The notes: generated from the letters alone by a model not told the origin. Shown: positions 8,473-18,310, counted from the first letter of the stretch. The stretch: DNA of 41,188 bases from Phycisphaerales bacterium (GCA_015492715.1 WGEO01000145.1:1-41188), one strand, 5' to 3'. Numbers and translations are program-made.

Positions 8473-10418
8473 CAGTCTTCCGGCTCCAGGTAGGTGTAGG
8501 AACTGAGCCCGGACTGGTAGAAGGACATGAGTGTGCGTGCCTCGCCGACGCGCAGGCGCCCGGCGCGCACGGCCCGCTCGCAGTCGCGGTTCATGGTCTG
8601 GAGGAGGCGTTCCGGGTCATACTGGAGGTAGGAGAGGACCTCGCCCGCCGTGTCGCCCCGGACGACATCCTCGATGGACCACTCGCCGTCCTCGATCGTG
8701 ACATGGACCGCGTGGGCATCCCCGAAGAGATTGTGGAGATCGCCGAGCGTTTCCTGGTATGCGCCGACGAGGAAGAAAGCGATCTCGTAGGGCTCGTCGG
8801 GGCGGAGACGATGGACGGGGATGGTGGAAGCGAGGCCGTCGGTGGTGACGAAGCGATCGAGTTTGCCGTCGGAGTCGCAGGTGATGTCCGCGAGGATGGC
8901 GTGTCGTGTGGGCTTCTCGTCGAGGCGCCGGATGGGCATGGCGGGGAAGACCTGATCGATGGCCCATGCGTCGGGGAGGGACTGAAAGATGGAGAGGTTC
9001 ATGAAGTAGACATCGCTGAGCAGTTCGTCGAGCCCGTCGAGTGCCTCGGGAGGATCGTCCAGCGTGTCGCGCACGGCCCGCACGCGCGTGCAGGTGGCCC
9101 AGAACAGGTGCTCGGCGAGGGCACGATCCTGCAGGGAGAGGTGCCCCAGTGAAAAGAGCGTCGCGGCCTCGTCGCGTGCCTGCTGGGCATCGTGGTAGCA
9201 CGCGACGAGTTCCTCCCCGTCGACGGACTGGTAGGCGGTGCGCAGGTCGAGGATGGGCTGGGGCGACTTGGGGGTGATCGGCGCGAGATCGGGCGTGCTG
9301 TCGAGCCTGCCCGGGCCGGTCGATCCCAGCACGCTCGTGATGAGGACGCTCGAATAGGCGACCATGGCCCTCCCGCACTCGGTGACGATGGTCGGGTGGT
9401 CGATGTCGTTGGCGTCGCAGACGCTCTTGATGCGGTAGACGACATCGTCGGCGTATTCCCGGAGCGTGTAGTTCATGGAGGCGAAGTCGTTGGTCTGGTC
9501 GCCGGTGTAGTCGACGCCCAGCCCGCCGCCGATATCGAGCATCGACAGGCCCGCGCCCATGCGTTTGAGTTCCACATAGACATGGCAGAGTTCGGCGATC
9601 GTGTCCTTGATCTTGCGGATGTTCTGGAGTTGGCTGCCGGCGTGGCAGTGCAGGAGCGTCAGGCAGTCGAGCATGCCCTGATCGTCCAGCGTGCGGACCA
9701 TGGCCAGCAGTTCGCCCACGAAGAGCCCGAACTTGGAGCGAAAGCCCGCCGAGTCCTTCCATCGTCCCTCGCCCGGCGTAAACAGTTTCACGCGCACGCC
9801 GATGGCGGGGCGGACGGCGTATCGACGGGCGAAGTCGATGACGAGTCGAAGCTCACCGGCGTTCTCGACGACGGGGATGATGTTCCTGCCCAGTTTCTTC
9901 GCGAGGATGACTGCCTCGATGTAGCGGGCGTCCTTGAATCCGTTGCAGATGATGAGCTGGTCCGGATTGGGCGAACTCATGGCCATGACGGCGAGCAGTT
10001 CCGGCTTGGAGCCGACCTCCAGCCCGAAGCCCAGGCGTGAGCCGACCCGGCTGAGCTCCTCCACCACATGGTGCTGCTGGTTGACCTTGACCGGATAGAC
10101 GGGGCGGTAGTCGGCCCGGTACTCGTGCTCGCGCATCGCGTCGTGGAATGCGCCGGCGATCTCACGCAGCCGATCACTGAGGATGTCGGTGAAACGCAGC
10201 AGGACGGGCGTGTGCAACCCTCGCTCGCGAAGCCCCTCGACCAGGTCGACGAGGTCGATCTCGACGCCGGCCCGGGGTGTCGCCGCCGCATGCCCGCGCT
10301 CGTTGACCGTAAAGAAGCCGTTGGACCATGCGTCGACGCGGTACAGATCGATCGCGTCGTCGACCGTCCAGTGGGTCTTGGGCGATGGCGATGTGGCTGG
10401 CGTGGCGGTCCGGGACAT
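8472..10418 (-). CDS. speA: biosynthetic arginine decarboxylase
   Basis: YPVKVNQQHHVVEELSRVGSRLGFGLEVGSKPELLAVMA, IICNGFKDARYIEAVILAKKLGRN, LLHCHAGSQLQNIRKI, LDIGGGLGVDYTG, ECGRAMVAYSSVL. Start set at MSRTATPATSPSPKTHWTVDDAIDLYRVDAWSNGFF (ATG at 10418); stop and speB start overlap as TGATG. Confidence 0.94.
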   Translation of the reverse strand: MSRTATPATSPSPKTHWTVDDAIDLYRVDAWSNGFFTVNERGHAAATPRAGVEIDLVDLVEGLRERGLHTPVLLRFTDILSDRLREIAGAFHDAMREHEYRADYRPVYPVKVNQQHHVVEELSRVGSRLGFGLEVGSKPELLAVMAMSSPNPDQLIICNGFKDARYIEAVILAKKLGRNIIPVVENAGELRLVIDFARRYAVRPAIGVRVKLFTPGEGRWKDSAGFRSKFGLFVGELLAMVRTLDDQGMLDCLTLLHCHAGSQLQNIRKIKDTIAELCHVYVELKRMGAGLSMLDIGGGLGVDYTGDQTNDFASMNYTLREYADDVVYRIKSVCDANDIDHPTIVTECGRAMVAYSSVLITSVLGSTGPGRLDSTPDLAPITPKSPQPILDLRTAYQSVDGEELVACYHDAQQARDEAATLFSLGHLSLQDRALAEHLFWATCTRVRAVRDTLDDPPEALDGLDELLSDVYFMNLSIFQSLPDAWAIDQVFPAMPIRRLDEKPTRHAILADITCDSDGKLDRFVTTDGLASTIPVHRLRPDEPYEIAFFLVGAYQETLGDLHNLFGDAHAVHVTIEDGEWSIEDVVRGDTAGEVLSYLQYDPERLLQTMNRDCERAVRAGRLRVGEARTLMSFYQSGLSSYTYLEPED

Positions 10419-10489
10419 GGCGGCAATGATATTCTGGTGCGGGCAGGCGGCCGCCCAGGCCGGCAGAGATTCGTGCGAGGGAGCGGGCG

Positions 10490-11926
10490 ATGCAGACGCG
10501 GAACCTGATCGCGGGCCAATGGGTCGACGCGGGGGACGGACGGACGATCGCCGTGCGGGATCCCGCGACGGACGAGGTCGTCGCGGAGGTCTCCGACGCG
10601 TCGCAGGCACAGATCGAGCACGCCGTTGAGGGCATCGTGCGGGCGCAGGCATCCTGGAGCAGGACTGCGCCGGACGAGCGGGCGGAGGTGCTCACCCGGA
10701 TCAGTGCGATCATGGGAGAGCGGCGTGAGGATCTGGCACGCCTGATGGTCCGAGAAAACGGCAAGCCCATCCGCGAAGCCCGCGGTGAGATCGACTATGC
10801 CCGGAGTTTCCTGGACTGGTCGGCGGGCGAGGGGCCGCGCCTCATGGGTGAGATCATCCCCGCTCCGTCCGCCGACAAGCGCCTCTTCGTGATCCGCCAG
10901 GCGATCGGGCCGTGCTGTGCGATCACGCCGTGGAACTTTCCCAGTGCGATGATCACGCGCAAACTCGGGCCTGCACTTGCCTGCGGATGCACGATGATCG
11001 TCAAGCCCTCGGAGCTCACCCCGCTGTCGGCCCTGGCGCTGGCGGAGATCTGTCTGGAGGCGGGCCTGCCCGAAGGCGTGCTGAGCGTGGTGGTGACGAG
11101 CGATCCCGCGATGTTCTCGGAGACGGTGCTCGGTGATCCACGCATCCGGAAACTGAGTTTCACGGGATCAACCGAGGTCGGCAGGCGTCTGCTCGGGCTG
11201 GCCGCACGGCATGTGTGCAGTGTCAGCATGGAACTGGGCGGGCACGCGCCGTTCCTCGTCTTCGATGATGTCGATATCGAGCAGGCCGCCGATGCAGCCG
11301 TGAGCGCCAAGTTTCGCAACGGCGGGCAGTCGTGCATCAGCCCGAACCGCTTCTATGTGCAGCGATCCGTCTATGACGCCTTCTGCGAGGCTGTCCGCGA
11401 TCGGATCGAGCGTCTGCGGGTCGGCCCGGGCATGGACGAGCAGAGCGATGTCGGCCCGCTCATCGATGATGCGGGTGTGGACAAGGTGCTCGGGCACATC
11501 AGCGACGCCGTCGAGCACGGGGCGGAGATCCTCGTCGGGGGGGAGATCGCCGATGTGCCCGGGTGTTGCTCGCGATTCGTTCAGCCGACCCTCCTCGGGG
11601 GCATGACGCCCGAGATGCGGATCAGCCGGGAGGAGACATTCGGGCCTGTGATGGCGGTGCAGGCCTTCGACGACGAGGACGAGGCGATCGAGCGGGCCAA
11701 CGCGACACGCTATGGGCTGGCGGGGTATGTGATGACACGCGATCTGGCCCGTGCGATCCGCGTCAGCGAGGCTCTCCAGTTCGGGATTGTCGGGCTCAAC
11801 GATCCCGTGCCGTCGACGGCCCGCGCGCCGTTCGGCGGGTTCAAGCAGTCCGGGCTGGGGCGCGAGGGCGGGCACCATGTGATGGATGCCTACAGCGAGG
11901 TGAAGTTCGTCTCGGCACGCATCTGA
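10490..11926 (+). CDS. NAD(P)-dependent aldehyde dehydrogenase, succinate-semialdehyde dehydrogenase type
   Basis: CCAITPWNFPSAMITRKLGPALACGCTMIVKPSELTPLSALALAE, FTGSTEVGRRL, SMELGGHAPFLVFDDVDIEQAA, RNGGQSCISPNRFYV (catalytic Cys), GPVMAVQAFDDEDEAIERAN. Confidence 0.88.
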   Translation: MQTRNLIAGQWVDAGDGRTIAVRDPATDEVVAEVSDASQAQIEHAVEGIVRAQASWSRTAPDERAEVLTRISAIMGERREDLARLMVRENGKPIREARGEIDYARSFLDWSAGEGPRLMGEIIPAPSADKRLFVIRQAIGPCCAITPWNFPSAMITRKLGPALACGCTMIVKPSELTPLSALALAEICLEAGLPEGVLSVVVTSDPAMFSETVLGDPRIRKLSFTGSTEVGRRLLGLAARHVCSVSMELGGHAPFLVFDDVDIEQAADAAVSAKFRNGGQSCISPNRFYVQRSVYDAFCEAVRDRIERLRVGPGMDEQSDVGPLIDDAGVDKVLGHISDAVEHGAEILVGGEIADVPGCCSRFVQPTLLGGMTPEMRISREETFGPVMAVQAFDDEDEAIERANATRYGLAGYVMTRDLARAIRVSEALQFGIVGLNDPVPSTARAPFGGFKQSGLGREGGHHVMDAYSEVKFVSARI

Positions 11927-11964
11927 CGCGACCTTGTCCGTCAGACTGGGGGTGAGCCGACATT

Positions 11965-11982
11965 CCCGGGGGTTTCCCCGGG
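11965..11982. repeat. hairpin CCCGGGG-GTTT-CCCCGGG between the dehydrogenase and blaI-like gene
   Basis: 7-bp perfect arms and a 4-nt loop just after the dehydrogenase stop. Terminator-like but with no T-run. Confidence 0.45.
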
Positions 11983-11993
11983 CATGGCGATCA

Positions 11994-12010
11994 TACTACA
12001 AATGTCGTAG
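11994..12010. promoter_or_regulatory. candidate BlaI/MecI-type operator 1 (TACTACAAATGTCGTAG)
   Basis: Dyad with TACTACA..TGTCGTA arms, similar to the established TACAnnTGTA-core BlaI/MecI operator type, upstream of a BlaI-family ORF. Confidence 0.68.
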
Positions 12011-12038
12011 AAAACTCGCACGAGTCGCAACCGTTCTT

Positions 12039-12054
12039 CGACAAATGTAGTAGA
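12039..12054. promoter_or_regulatory. candidate BlaI/MecI-type operator 2 (CGACAAATGTAGTAGA)
   Basis: Near copy of operator 1 in inverted orientation, sharing the ACAAATGT core. Confidence 0.66.
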
Positions 12055-12115
12055 CTGGTGTGATCCCGTCGCTGCGGGCGGCCCTGCCGCAGGCGTCGGA
12101 GACAGGAGACGGCCC

Positions 12116-12517
12116 ATGGGGCGCAGGGGATCGGATCTGACGGATGCGGAGTTGGAGGTCCTGAAGGTCCTCTGGGAGGGACAGTCCAACACGGTCCGGG
12201 AGGTCATGGAGCGTCTGCACGCCAAGGGGCGGAAGGTCGCCTACACGACGGTGCTGACCTTTCTCAGCCGTCTGGAGCAGAAGGGGTATGTGCGCAGCGA
12301 CAAGGCCGGGCTGGCGTATGTGTATCGCCCGAAGCAGAGCCGCGAGCGTGTGATCGCCAGTCGCCTGCGGGCGCTGGCGGACCAGCTCTTCGACGGAGCG
12401 ACGGCCCCGATGGTGCTCCAACTGATGAAGAGCGAGCGCTTCACGCACGAGGAGATCGAGGCGTTTCGGCGGCTCATCGACGAACTCGACAGGACCGGTG
12501 CGGAGGACGGGGCATGA
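12116..12517 (+). CDS. BlaI/MecI/CopY family transcriptional repressor
   Basis: MGRRGSDLTDAELEVLKVLWEGQSNTVREVMERLHAKGRKVAYTTVLTFLSRLEQKGYV: winged-helix BlaI pattern, with a C-terminal dimerisation region. Confidence 0.92.
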   Translation: MGRRGSDLTDAELEVLKVLWEGQSNTVREVMERLHAKGRKVAYTTVLTFLSRLEQKGYVRSDKAGLAYVYRPKQSRERVIASRLRALADQLFDGATAPMVLQLMKSERFTHEEIEAFRRLIDELDRTGAEDGA

Positions 12518-14958
12518 CGGGCGTGCCGGTTTCTTACGAGGTCCTGTGGTCGTCCGCGCTGGCGTTCGTGCCCATCGCGTTCGCAGGGGCGCTGCTGGTC
12601 TGGGGCCTGCGCCTGCGCCCCGCATCGAGACATGCACTCTGGACCGTCATCCTCGCGAGTCTCATGGTGCCGCCGGTCGTGCATGCACTGGACCTGCCAC
12701 GCCTGACCGTTGCGGATTCGCAGGCAGTACCCGACGACATCGCACACCGACGAGCCCAGGCTTTCACGGAGCCTGAAGCCGGCGAGAGCGTTCCTCGTGC
12801 CGGTTTCTCGTCCGCAGCCCCGGTCCGCTTGGGTGGTCAGCGGCAGGAGCCCGCATCAGGCGAGGTTCCGTCTCTGGGCGGCAGCGGGGCTCTGGAACTG
12901 CCTGCGCCGGTGCCGGTCATCGCCATGGACGGTATGGGTGGCACGCTGTCCCCCGTGATGCCATCACGCGTGTGGATGCAGAGAAAAACTCCGACGGTCG
13001 ATGGGACCGCGCCCCCGAACCAGGAGCGGGCGAGCGAGCAGACGCATGGAATCGCAGGAGCGGATTCGGCTTCCGAATCGCGGGATCTCGTGTCTGCGGG
13101 CGATGGGCGGTCCTGGCGTCGGGCGTTGCTCGTCGGGGTCGAATGGGTGCGCAGCGTTCCCATGCTGCCGCGCGAGGTCTGGCTGGGGGGCGTGCTGCTC
13201 TTCGGCGGAGCGTTCGCTGTGCAGGTGCTCCGATTGTCGCGCATGACTCGTCGCGGCAGGCCGACGGACCCGGGTACGAGCCGCCTCGTGCGGGATCTGA
13301 GCGGGCAGATGGGGCTCCGGCGGGTGCCCGAGGCCGTGTTCGTCGACGCCCGCGTCTCGCCGATGGTGACCTGCGGCATCTGCGCGAAGATCGTCCTGCC
13401 GGCGTCGCTGTGGGAGGAACTCGACGGTGAGGCCCGCCGGGGCGTGCTCGTGCATGAGCTGGCGCACCTGCGCCGGCGCGACCATGTGCTGTGCTGGTTC
13501 GAGTCGCTGCTGGGCGTGCTGTACTGGTGGCATCCGGTGGTGTGGTGGATTCGTCGGCGTCTTCACGAGGACGCCGACCTGTGCTGCGACGCGTGGGTCG
13601 TCAGCGTGCTGCCTGGGCATCGACGCGCGTATGCCGAGGCGCTGGTGACGACACGGGCGTTCATCGCCGACGGACGGGCGCGGGCCGTCGGCGGAGGCCT
13701 CGGGATGGCCAGCCCCCGCGCCAGGCGGTTCACAAGGAGGTTGTCGATGATCATGACGCAGAAACTGTCGCCGAGGATCGGGCTCGCGGGCCTTGGGCTT
13801 GCCGGGTGCCTGATGATGGGAGGTGCGGCGTTGGCTCCGGCGTTGGCGTGCCCGCCGGAGGGCGAGGAGGAGCCCGCGGCGTTGATCCGCCTGCTCGATC
13901 AGGGGCAGGATCAGGTCGCAGGTCGCGCGCAGATCGCGGTTTCCGAGCGGGCAGAGGCTCCCGCCCTGCTCTCGATCGTGTCCCAGCCGGAAGCCCGCAC
14001 CGATCGCGTCGAGGAGCGGATCGCCCGCCTGGAAGCGCAGATCGAGCGTCTGATGGCGATGATGGAGCAGCGCGAGGCACGCGCCCGAGCAGCGATCGTG
14101 CCGCCTCCGCCGCAGGTGGCGGACAGGCCCATCGTCGCGGAACGGCTTGTTCCCCCGGGTCGCACGATGGAGCGTGCCTATCACCTGCCCGAGGGCAAGA
14201 TGAATGCGCTCTGGGAACTGATGGCTCGCCCGGATGTGCCCGTCTTTGTGAGCCGGGAAGGCGACGCGATCGTGGTGCACGGGACGCCCGAGCAGCAGCG
14301 GATCTTCGCGGCATTCGTCGCGATGATCCACCCGGAGCATGGCGACGCCGGGGGTATGCGGGCACCGCAGGATCCCCTGGAGTTCATGGACCCTGAACTG
14401 GAGCGTGCCCTGCGGGGGCGGGAAGAGCGGGTGAAGCAACGCGTCCGTGAGTTCGAGCCACGACTGGCGGAGCTGGAGGCCATGCATGCGCAGCTCGAGG
14501 TCGAGGCGCACATGCATGAGATGCGTCTGGACGACCTGCTCGAACAGGCGGATCGCCTCTTCGACCAGAGCGAACGCATGGAGGAGATGGGCGAGGAACT
14601 CCAGGAGCGAGCCGAGGAGATGGAGGGGCGCCAGGGACGCGTGTTCCTTGAGCGATCCCGTGAACTTCGGATGCAGGCCGAGGAACTGCGGGCGCGTGCA
14701 AGGCAGATGGAGCTGGAAGCCGAGGCCGTGGAGGACCGCCTCGATGAGATCGACGATCGGATGGAGGATATCGAGGACGAGATCGAGGACCTGCACGAGC
14801 ATGCGGCGGCGTTGCAGGGCGATGATGTGATCGACTTCGACCAGGACGACTGGGATGAGGACGACTGGGATGAAGACGAGTGCGAGGGCATCGAGCAGGG
14901 CGATGACAGCGAGGGATCTGACGACGATCACGAAGACGACGAGGCGGACGCGATCTGA
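12514..14958 (+). CDS. BlaR1/MecR1-like M56 family membrane metallopeptidase with C-terminal coiled-coil and acidic tail
   Basis: N-terminal TM helices, VHELAHLRRRDHVLCWFESLLGVLYWWHPVVWWIRRRLHEDADLCCDAWV (HExxH and downstream E/D), a later TM (IGLAGLGLAGCLMMGGAALAPALA), heptad-rich Glu/Arg region, acidic end DDWDEDDWDEDECEG. Overlaps the blaI-like stop by 4 bp. Confidence 0.88.
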   Translation: MTGVPVSYEVLWSSALAFVPIAFAGALLVWGLRLRPASRHALWTVILASLMVPPVVHALDLPRLTVADSQAVPDDIAHRRAQAFTEPEAGESVPRAGFSSAAPVRLGGQRQEPASGEVPSLGGSGALELPAPVPVIAMDGMGGTLSPVMPSRVWMQRKTPTVDGTAPPNQERASEQTHGIAGADSASESRDLVSAGDGRSWRRALLVGVEWVRSVPMLPREVWLGGVLLFGGAFAVQVLRLSRMTRRGRPTDPGTSRLVRDLSGQMGLRRVPEAVFVDARVSPMVTCGICAKIVLPASLWEELDGEARRGVLVHELAHLRRRDHVLCWFESLLGVLYWWHPVVWWIRRRLHEDADLCCDAWVVSVLPGHRRAYAEALVTTRAFIADGRARAVGGGLGMASPRARRFTRRLSMIMTQKLSPRIGLAGLGLAGCLMMGGAALAPALACPPEGEEEPAALIRLLDQGQDQVAGRAQIAVSERAEAPALLSIVSQPEARTDRVEERIARLEAQIERLMAMMEQREARARAAIVPPPPQVADRPIVAERLVPPGRTMERAYHLPEGKMNALWELMARPDVPVFVSREGDAIVVHGTPEQQRIFAAFVAMIHPEHGDAGGMRAPQDPLEFMDPELERALRGREERVKQRVREFEPRLAELEAMHAQLEVEAHMHEMRLDDLLEQADRLFDQSERMEEMGEELQERAEEMEGRQGRVFLERSRELRMQAEELRARARQMELEAEAVEDRLDEIDDRMEDIEDEIEDLHEHAAALQGDDVIDFDQDDWDEDDWDEDECEGIEQGDDSEGSDDDHEDDEADAI

Positions 14959-15157
14959 TTGAAAGCCCCCACCGGACGCCGCCCGTGGGGACGAACCGGG
15001 GATGAATGCACCCGGGATGGGGAGAACCCTGATCAGATGCGGAATCCGGGATTTGTCCTCCGGGCGGGCGTCCTCGTCGTGTATGCTGGAAACAGCGTTG
15101 GCTCTGCCCGACGCAGGGCCTCGCGGAGCGGCACTCTCGCGGAGATGGAGGGATGCG

Positions 15158-18100
15158 ATGCGCACCGGGCGCCCCATCCGGGCGGTCATGCTGGGCGTGC
15201 TCTGGCTGGTGACGGGGTACGCTTCGGCTCAGGAAGACCTGACACGCTTCTACACGGCCAACGGGCTGCTCCAGCGCGGGCTGTACGACCTTGCCATCCC
15301 CGAATACGAGGCGTTCCTTGCCGAGCATCTGGACAGCAAGGAGACTGCGACGGCGCGCTATGGGCTGGCTGTCAGTTATTTCCGGCTGGACAGGCTGGAT
15401 GAGGCCGCACGCCAACTCGACGCCATCGTCGACCTCGACGGCTTCGAGTTCGCCGCCGAGGCCCTGCTCCTGCGGGGCCACTGCCATCTGTCGGCGGGGG
15501 AGTACGAGCAGGCCGCCCAGCGATTCGAGCAGATCATCGCACGATTCCCGGACCATCCGTCCAGTGCGGACGCGGCGGGGCTGCTGGCAGAGGCCTTGTA
15601 TCGCGCGGGCAGGAACGAACGGGTTCCGGACGCCGTCGCGTGGCTCGTCGAGCACTATCCGGAGCACCCGCGCCGCGAGCGTGCGGAGTTGGTGCTGGCT
15701 CTGTCGCACATTGCACAGGCCGACGAGGCTAGCGCCCAGCGCGTGCTGCGCGACCTGCTGGAGCGTGCGCCCTCGGGTCCATACGCGGACCACGCGACGC
15801 TCCTGCTGGCCCAGTCGCTGCACCGGCAGGGAATGCGCGCCGCCGCCCGCCCGCTCTATGAGAAGGTCGCGCAGTTGAAGGGGTCGCGCCATCGTGCTCA
15901 TGCACGCCTGGGGCTGGCCAGCCTTGCCTACGCGGCGGGGGACTTGGAAGAAGCCGGCGAGATGCTCGATGCGCTGTTGAAGGACGAGGATGCGCGCCCG
16001 ATCGTGGACGATGCCCGCCTGCTACAGGCGAGGATCGCCCTCGATCAGGGCGAGAGCGAGCGGGTCCGGGCTCTTCTGGATGCCATCGCCAAGGGACCCC
16101 GGCAGGACTTGCACGACGATGCCGCGTACTGGCGTGCCAAAGCGGCTCTGCGTCAAGGGAGCCCTGACGAGGCGGCCCATCTGCTGGGTGAACTGATCGA
16201 GACCTGGCCATCCTCCGATGTGCTCGCCGAGGCGATGTATGACCTGGGTGTTGCGCTGGCCCGATCGGGCGATCCAGAGCAGGCGCTCGCTGCCTATGAG
16301 GCGTTTGAGCGTCGATTCCCTGATCATCCGCTGACGCCGTCGGCGGTGCTCGCGCGGGCGACCATTCTGCACCAGCAGGGCGAGTACGACCCTTCGCGTG
16401 CCCTGTGCGAGCAGATCGGCGCGAGCGACGCGCCCGAGGATATCCGCGAGCAGGCCGCGTTCCTGATCGGCGAGAATCTCTCGTTCGCCGGCAGGACGGA
16501 AGATGCGCTGGCGGCGTACAGGGCCGTCCTTGAGCGCACGGGAAACAACGACCTGCGCGAGCGGGCGTCGTACCGCATGGGCATGGTCCTTGCGCGTCTT
16601 GGGCGATTCGACGAGGCTCGCCCGTTCCTGGAGCGTGCGGCTCAGCGTGCCGAGAGCGATGCCCTGTTTTTGCCAGCCCTGTTTGCGCTGGGCGATGGGC
16701 TTTTCCTCGGCGAGCATTGGGACGAGGCGATCGAACGCTTCGACGCATATCTGCGCAGCGAAGATCGGGATCCGGATCTGGTCGACGATGCGTTGCTCAA
16801 GAGCGCCCTCGCGCACCTGCGTCTGGGAGAGGCGGCTGAAGGCGAGCGCCTGCTGGAGCGGCTGCGTCGTGATTATCCCCAGAGCGAGCACGCCGAGCAG
16901 GCGCTGTTCGAGCTGGGCCAGAGCGCCATGCTGCGCGGTGATGATGCGCAGGCCCGCCTGCTGCTGGAGCGGCTCGTGGACGAGGCCCCTGCGTCGCGCT
17001 TTGCGCCTGCGGCGCTGCGTCATCTGGGGGCCATCGCGTCGCGTGCGGGCGACTACGAGCAGGCCGAGCGGGACTTCGCCCGACTGGGAGAGATCGACGC
17101 GGGGGCACGGGCGGAGGCGGAGGTGCTGCGTGGGCAGGTGCTGATGGCCCGACAGGCGTTCGCTGAAGCACGCGACGCGTTCGATCGAGCGCTGTCGGCC
17201 GACCCGGACGAGGCGACGGCCAGCGAAGCACGGGCACGCCGGGCGATCTGTCTGGCCCGTCTGGGGGATCTCGATGTCGCTCTCGCAGCGATGGATGAGG
17301 TCGATGCCTCGGCGCTCACGGACGGCCTTGATCGCTCGCTGGCGTACGAGCGGGCTCGCGTGCTGAGCGAGCTCGGGCGTGTGGACGACGCGATCGCGGC
17401 GTACCGGGCGTTGCTGGCGGACGACAGGCGGGATCTGTTCCGTGTGCACGGGCTGCTGGAATACGGTCGGCTGGAGATGGATCGCGAGCATCACGATCGC
17501 GCGATCCGGGCGATCGAGCGGGCGGTCGCCCTCGGTGAGGAGCTGGAGGTGCGTGACGATCTGCGTGCGCGGGCGCTGTACAACCTCGGGGTTGCGCTGT
17601 ATCGGGCGAACCGGGATGAGCGGGCGGCCGAGACGATGGACACGCTTCGGGCGCGCTATCCGGACCATGCGCTGGCGGATTCGGCAGGGCTGATCGCGGG
17701 CGAGTCGCTGTTTCGCGTGGGGCGATATGCCCGGGCGGGCGAGCGTTTCCGGTCATTGATCGAGGAGGGTGGCGACGACGAGACGCTCCGGAGTGCGATG
17801 CTGCGTCTGGGCGAGTGCGAGACGGCGCTCCAGCGATGGACGGAGGCGGAAGAGGCGTTCGGCGCATTTCTGCGTCGCTTTCCTGAGAGCGAACTGGCCT
17901 ATCAGGCACGGTTCGGGGTGGCGTGGGCGCGTGAGAACATGGGGCGTTACGAGCAGGCGATCGAGGGGTATCGTGAGGTCGTCCGGACGCACAAGGGGCC
18001 GACGGCGGCGCGGGCGCAGTTCCAGATCGGCGAGTGTCTGTTCGCGATGGAGCGATATGCGGAGGCCGTGACGGAGTTCCTGCGGGTGGACATCCTGTAT

Positions 18101-18286
18101 GGGGTGGACGCGTGGACGGCGGCGGCGTTGTACGAGGCGGGGCGCTGCTTCGAGGCGCTGAACAAGGTGGGCGAGGCCCGCGAGCAGTATGCGCAGGTGG
18201 TCGAGCGTTTCGGCGACAGCGACTGGGCGCGTCTGGCACGCGAGCGACTCGACGCGATCGCACAACGCGCGGGCTCCGGAGGCTAG
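15158..18286 (+). CDS. secreted/periplasmic multi-TPR protein
   Basis: Signal peptide-like MRTGRPIRAVMLGVLWLVTGYASAQ, followed by many TPR units (YDLAIPEYEAFLAEH, YEQAAQRFEQIIARFPDHP, PEQALAAYEAFERRFPDHPLTPSA, YEQAIEGYREVVRTHKGPTAARAQFQIGECLFAMERY). Confidence 0.88.
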   Translation: MRTGRPIRAVMLGVLWLVTGYASAQEDLTRFYTANGLLQRGLYDLAIPEYEAFLAEHLDSKETATARYGLAVSYFRLDRLDEAARQLDAIVDLDGFEFAAEALLLRGHCHLSAGEYEQAAQRFEQIIARFPDHPSSADAAGLLAEALYRAGRNERVPDAVAWLVEHYPEHPRRERAELVLALSHIAQADEASAQRVLRDLLERAPSGPYADHATLLLAQSLHRQGMRAAARPLYEKVAQLKGSRHRAHARLGLASLAYAAGDLEEAGEMLDALLKDEDARPIVDDARLLQARIALDQGESERVRALLDAIAKGPRQDLHDDAAYWRAKAALRQGSPDEAAHLLGELIETWPSSDVLAEAMYDLGVALARSGDPEQALAAYEAFERRFPDHPLTPSAVLARATILHQQGEYDPSRALCEQIGASDAPEDIREQAAFLIGENLSFAGRTEDALAAYRAVLERTGNNDLRERASYRMGMVLARLGRFDEARPFLERAAQRAESDALFLPALFALGDGLFLGEHWDEAIERFDAYLRSEDRDPDLVDDALLKSALAHLRLGEAAEGERLLERLRRDYPQSEHAEQALFELGQSAMLRGDDAQARLLLERLVDEAPASRFAPAALRHLGAIASRAGDYEQAERDFARLGEIDAGARAEAEVLRGQVLMARQAFAEARDAFDRALSADPDEATASEARARRAICLARLGDLDVALAAMDEVDASALTDGLDRSLAYERARVLSELGRVDDAIAAYRALLADDRRDLFRVHGLLEYGRLEMDREHHDRAIRAIERAVALGEELEVRDDLRARALYNLGVALYRANRDERAAETMDTLRARYPDHALADSAGLIAGESLFRVGRYARAGERFRSLIEEGGDDETLRSAMLRLGECETALQRWTEAEEAFGAFLRRFPESELAYQARFGVAWARENMGRYEQAIEGYREVVRTHKGPTAARAQFQIGECLFAMERYAEAVTEFLRVDILYGVDAWTAAALYEAGRCFEALNKVGEAREQYAQVVERFGDSDWARLARERLDAIAQRAGSGG

Positions 18287-18310
18287 CGGACGGGACACGG
18301 ACGGATACCG

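Noticed and set aside
14825-14890. Short GAC/GAT-GAC-TGG-like repeats as a tandem repeat element
   Set aside because: Protein-level acidic repeat (DDWDEDDWDED) in the BlaR1-like tail; too short for an independent DNA repeat.
14965-14995. Possible terminator CCCCAC...GTGGGG after the BlaR1-like gene
   Set aside because: Only 6-bp arms with a 12-nt loop and no T-run; not enough support.
12964-15189. 741-aa antisense ORF over the BlaR1-like gene
   Set aside because: Mirror of the coding frame in GC-rich DNA; sense ORF has M56 motifs.
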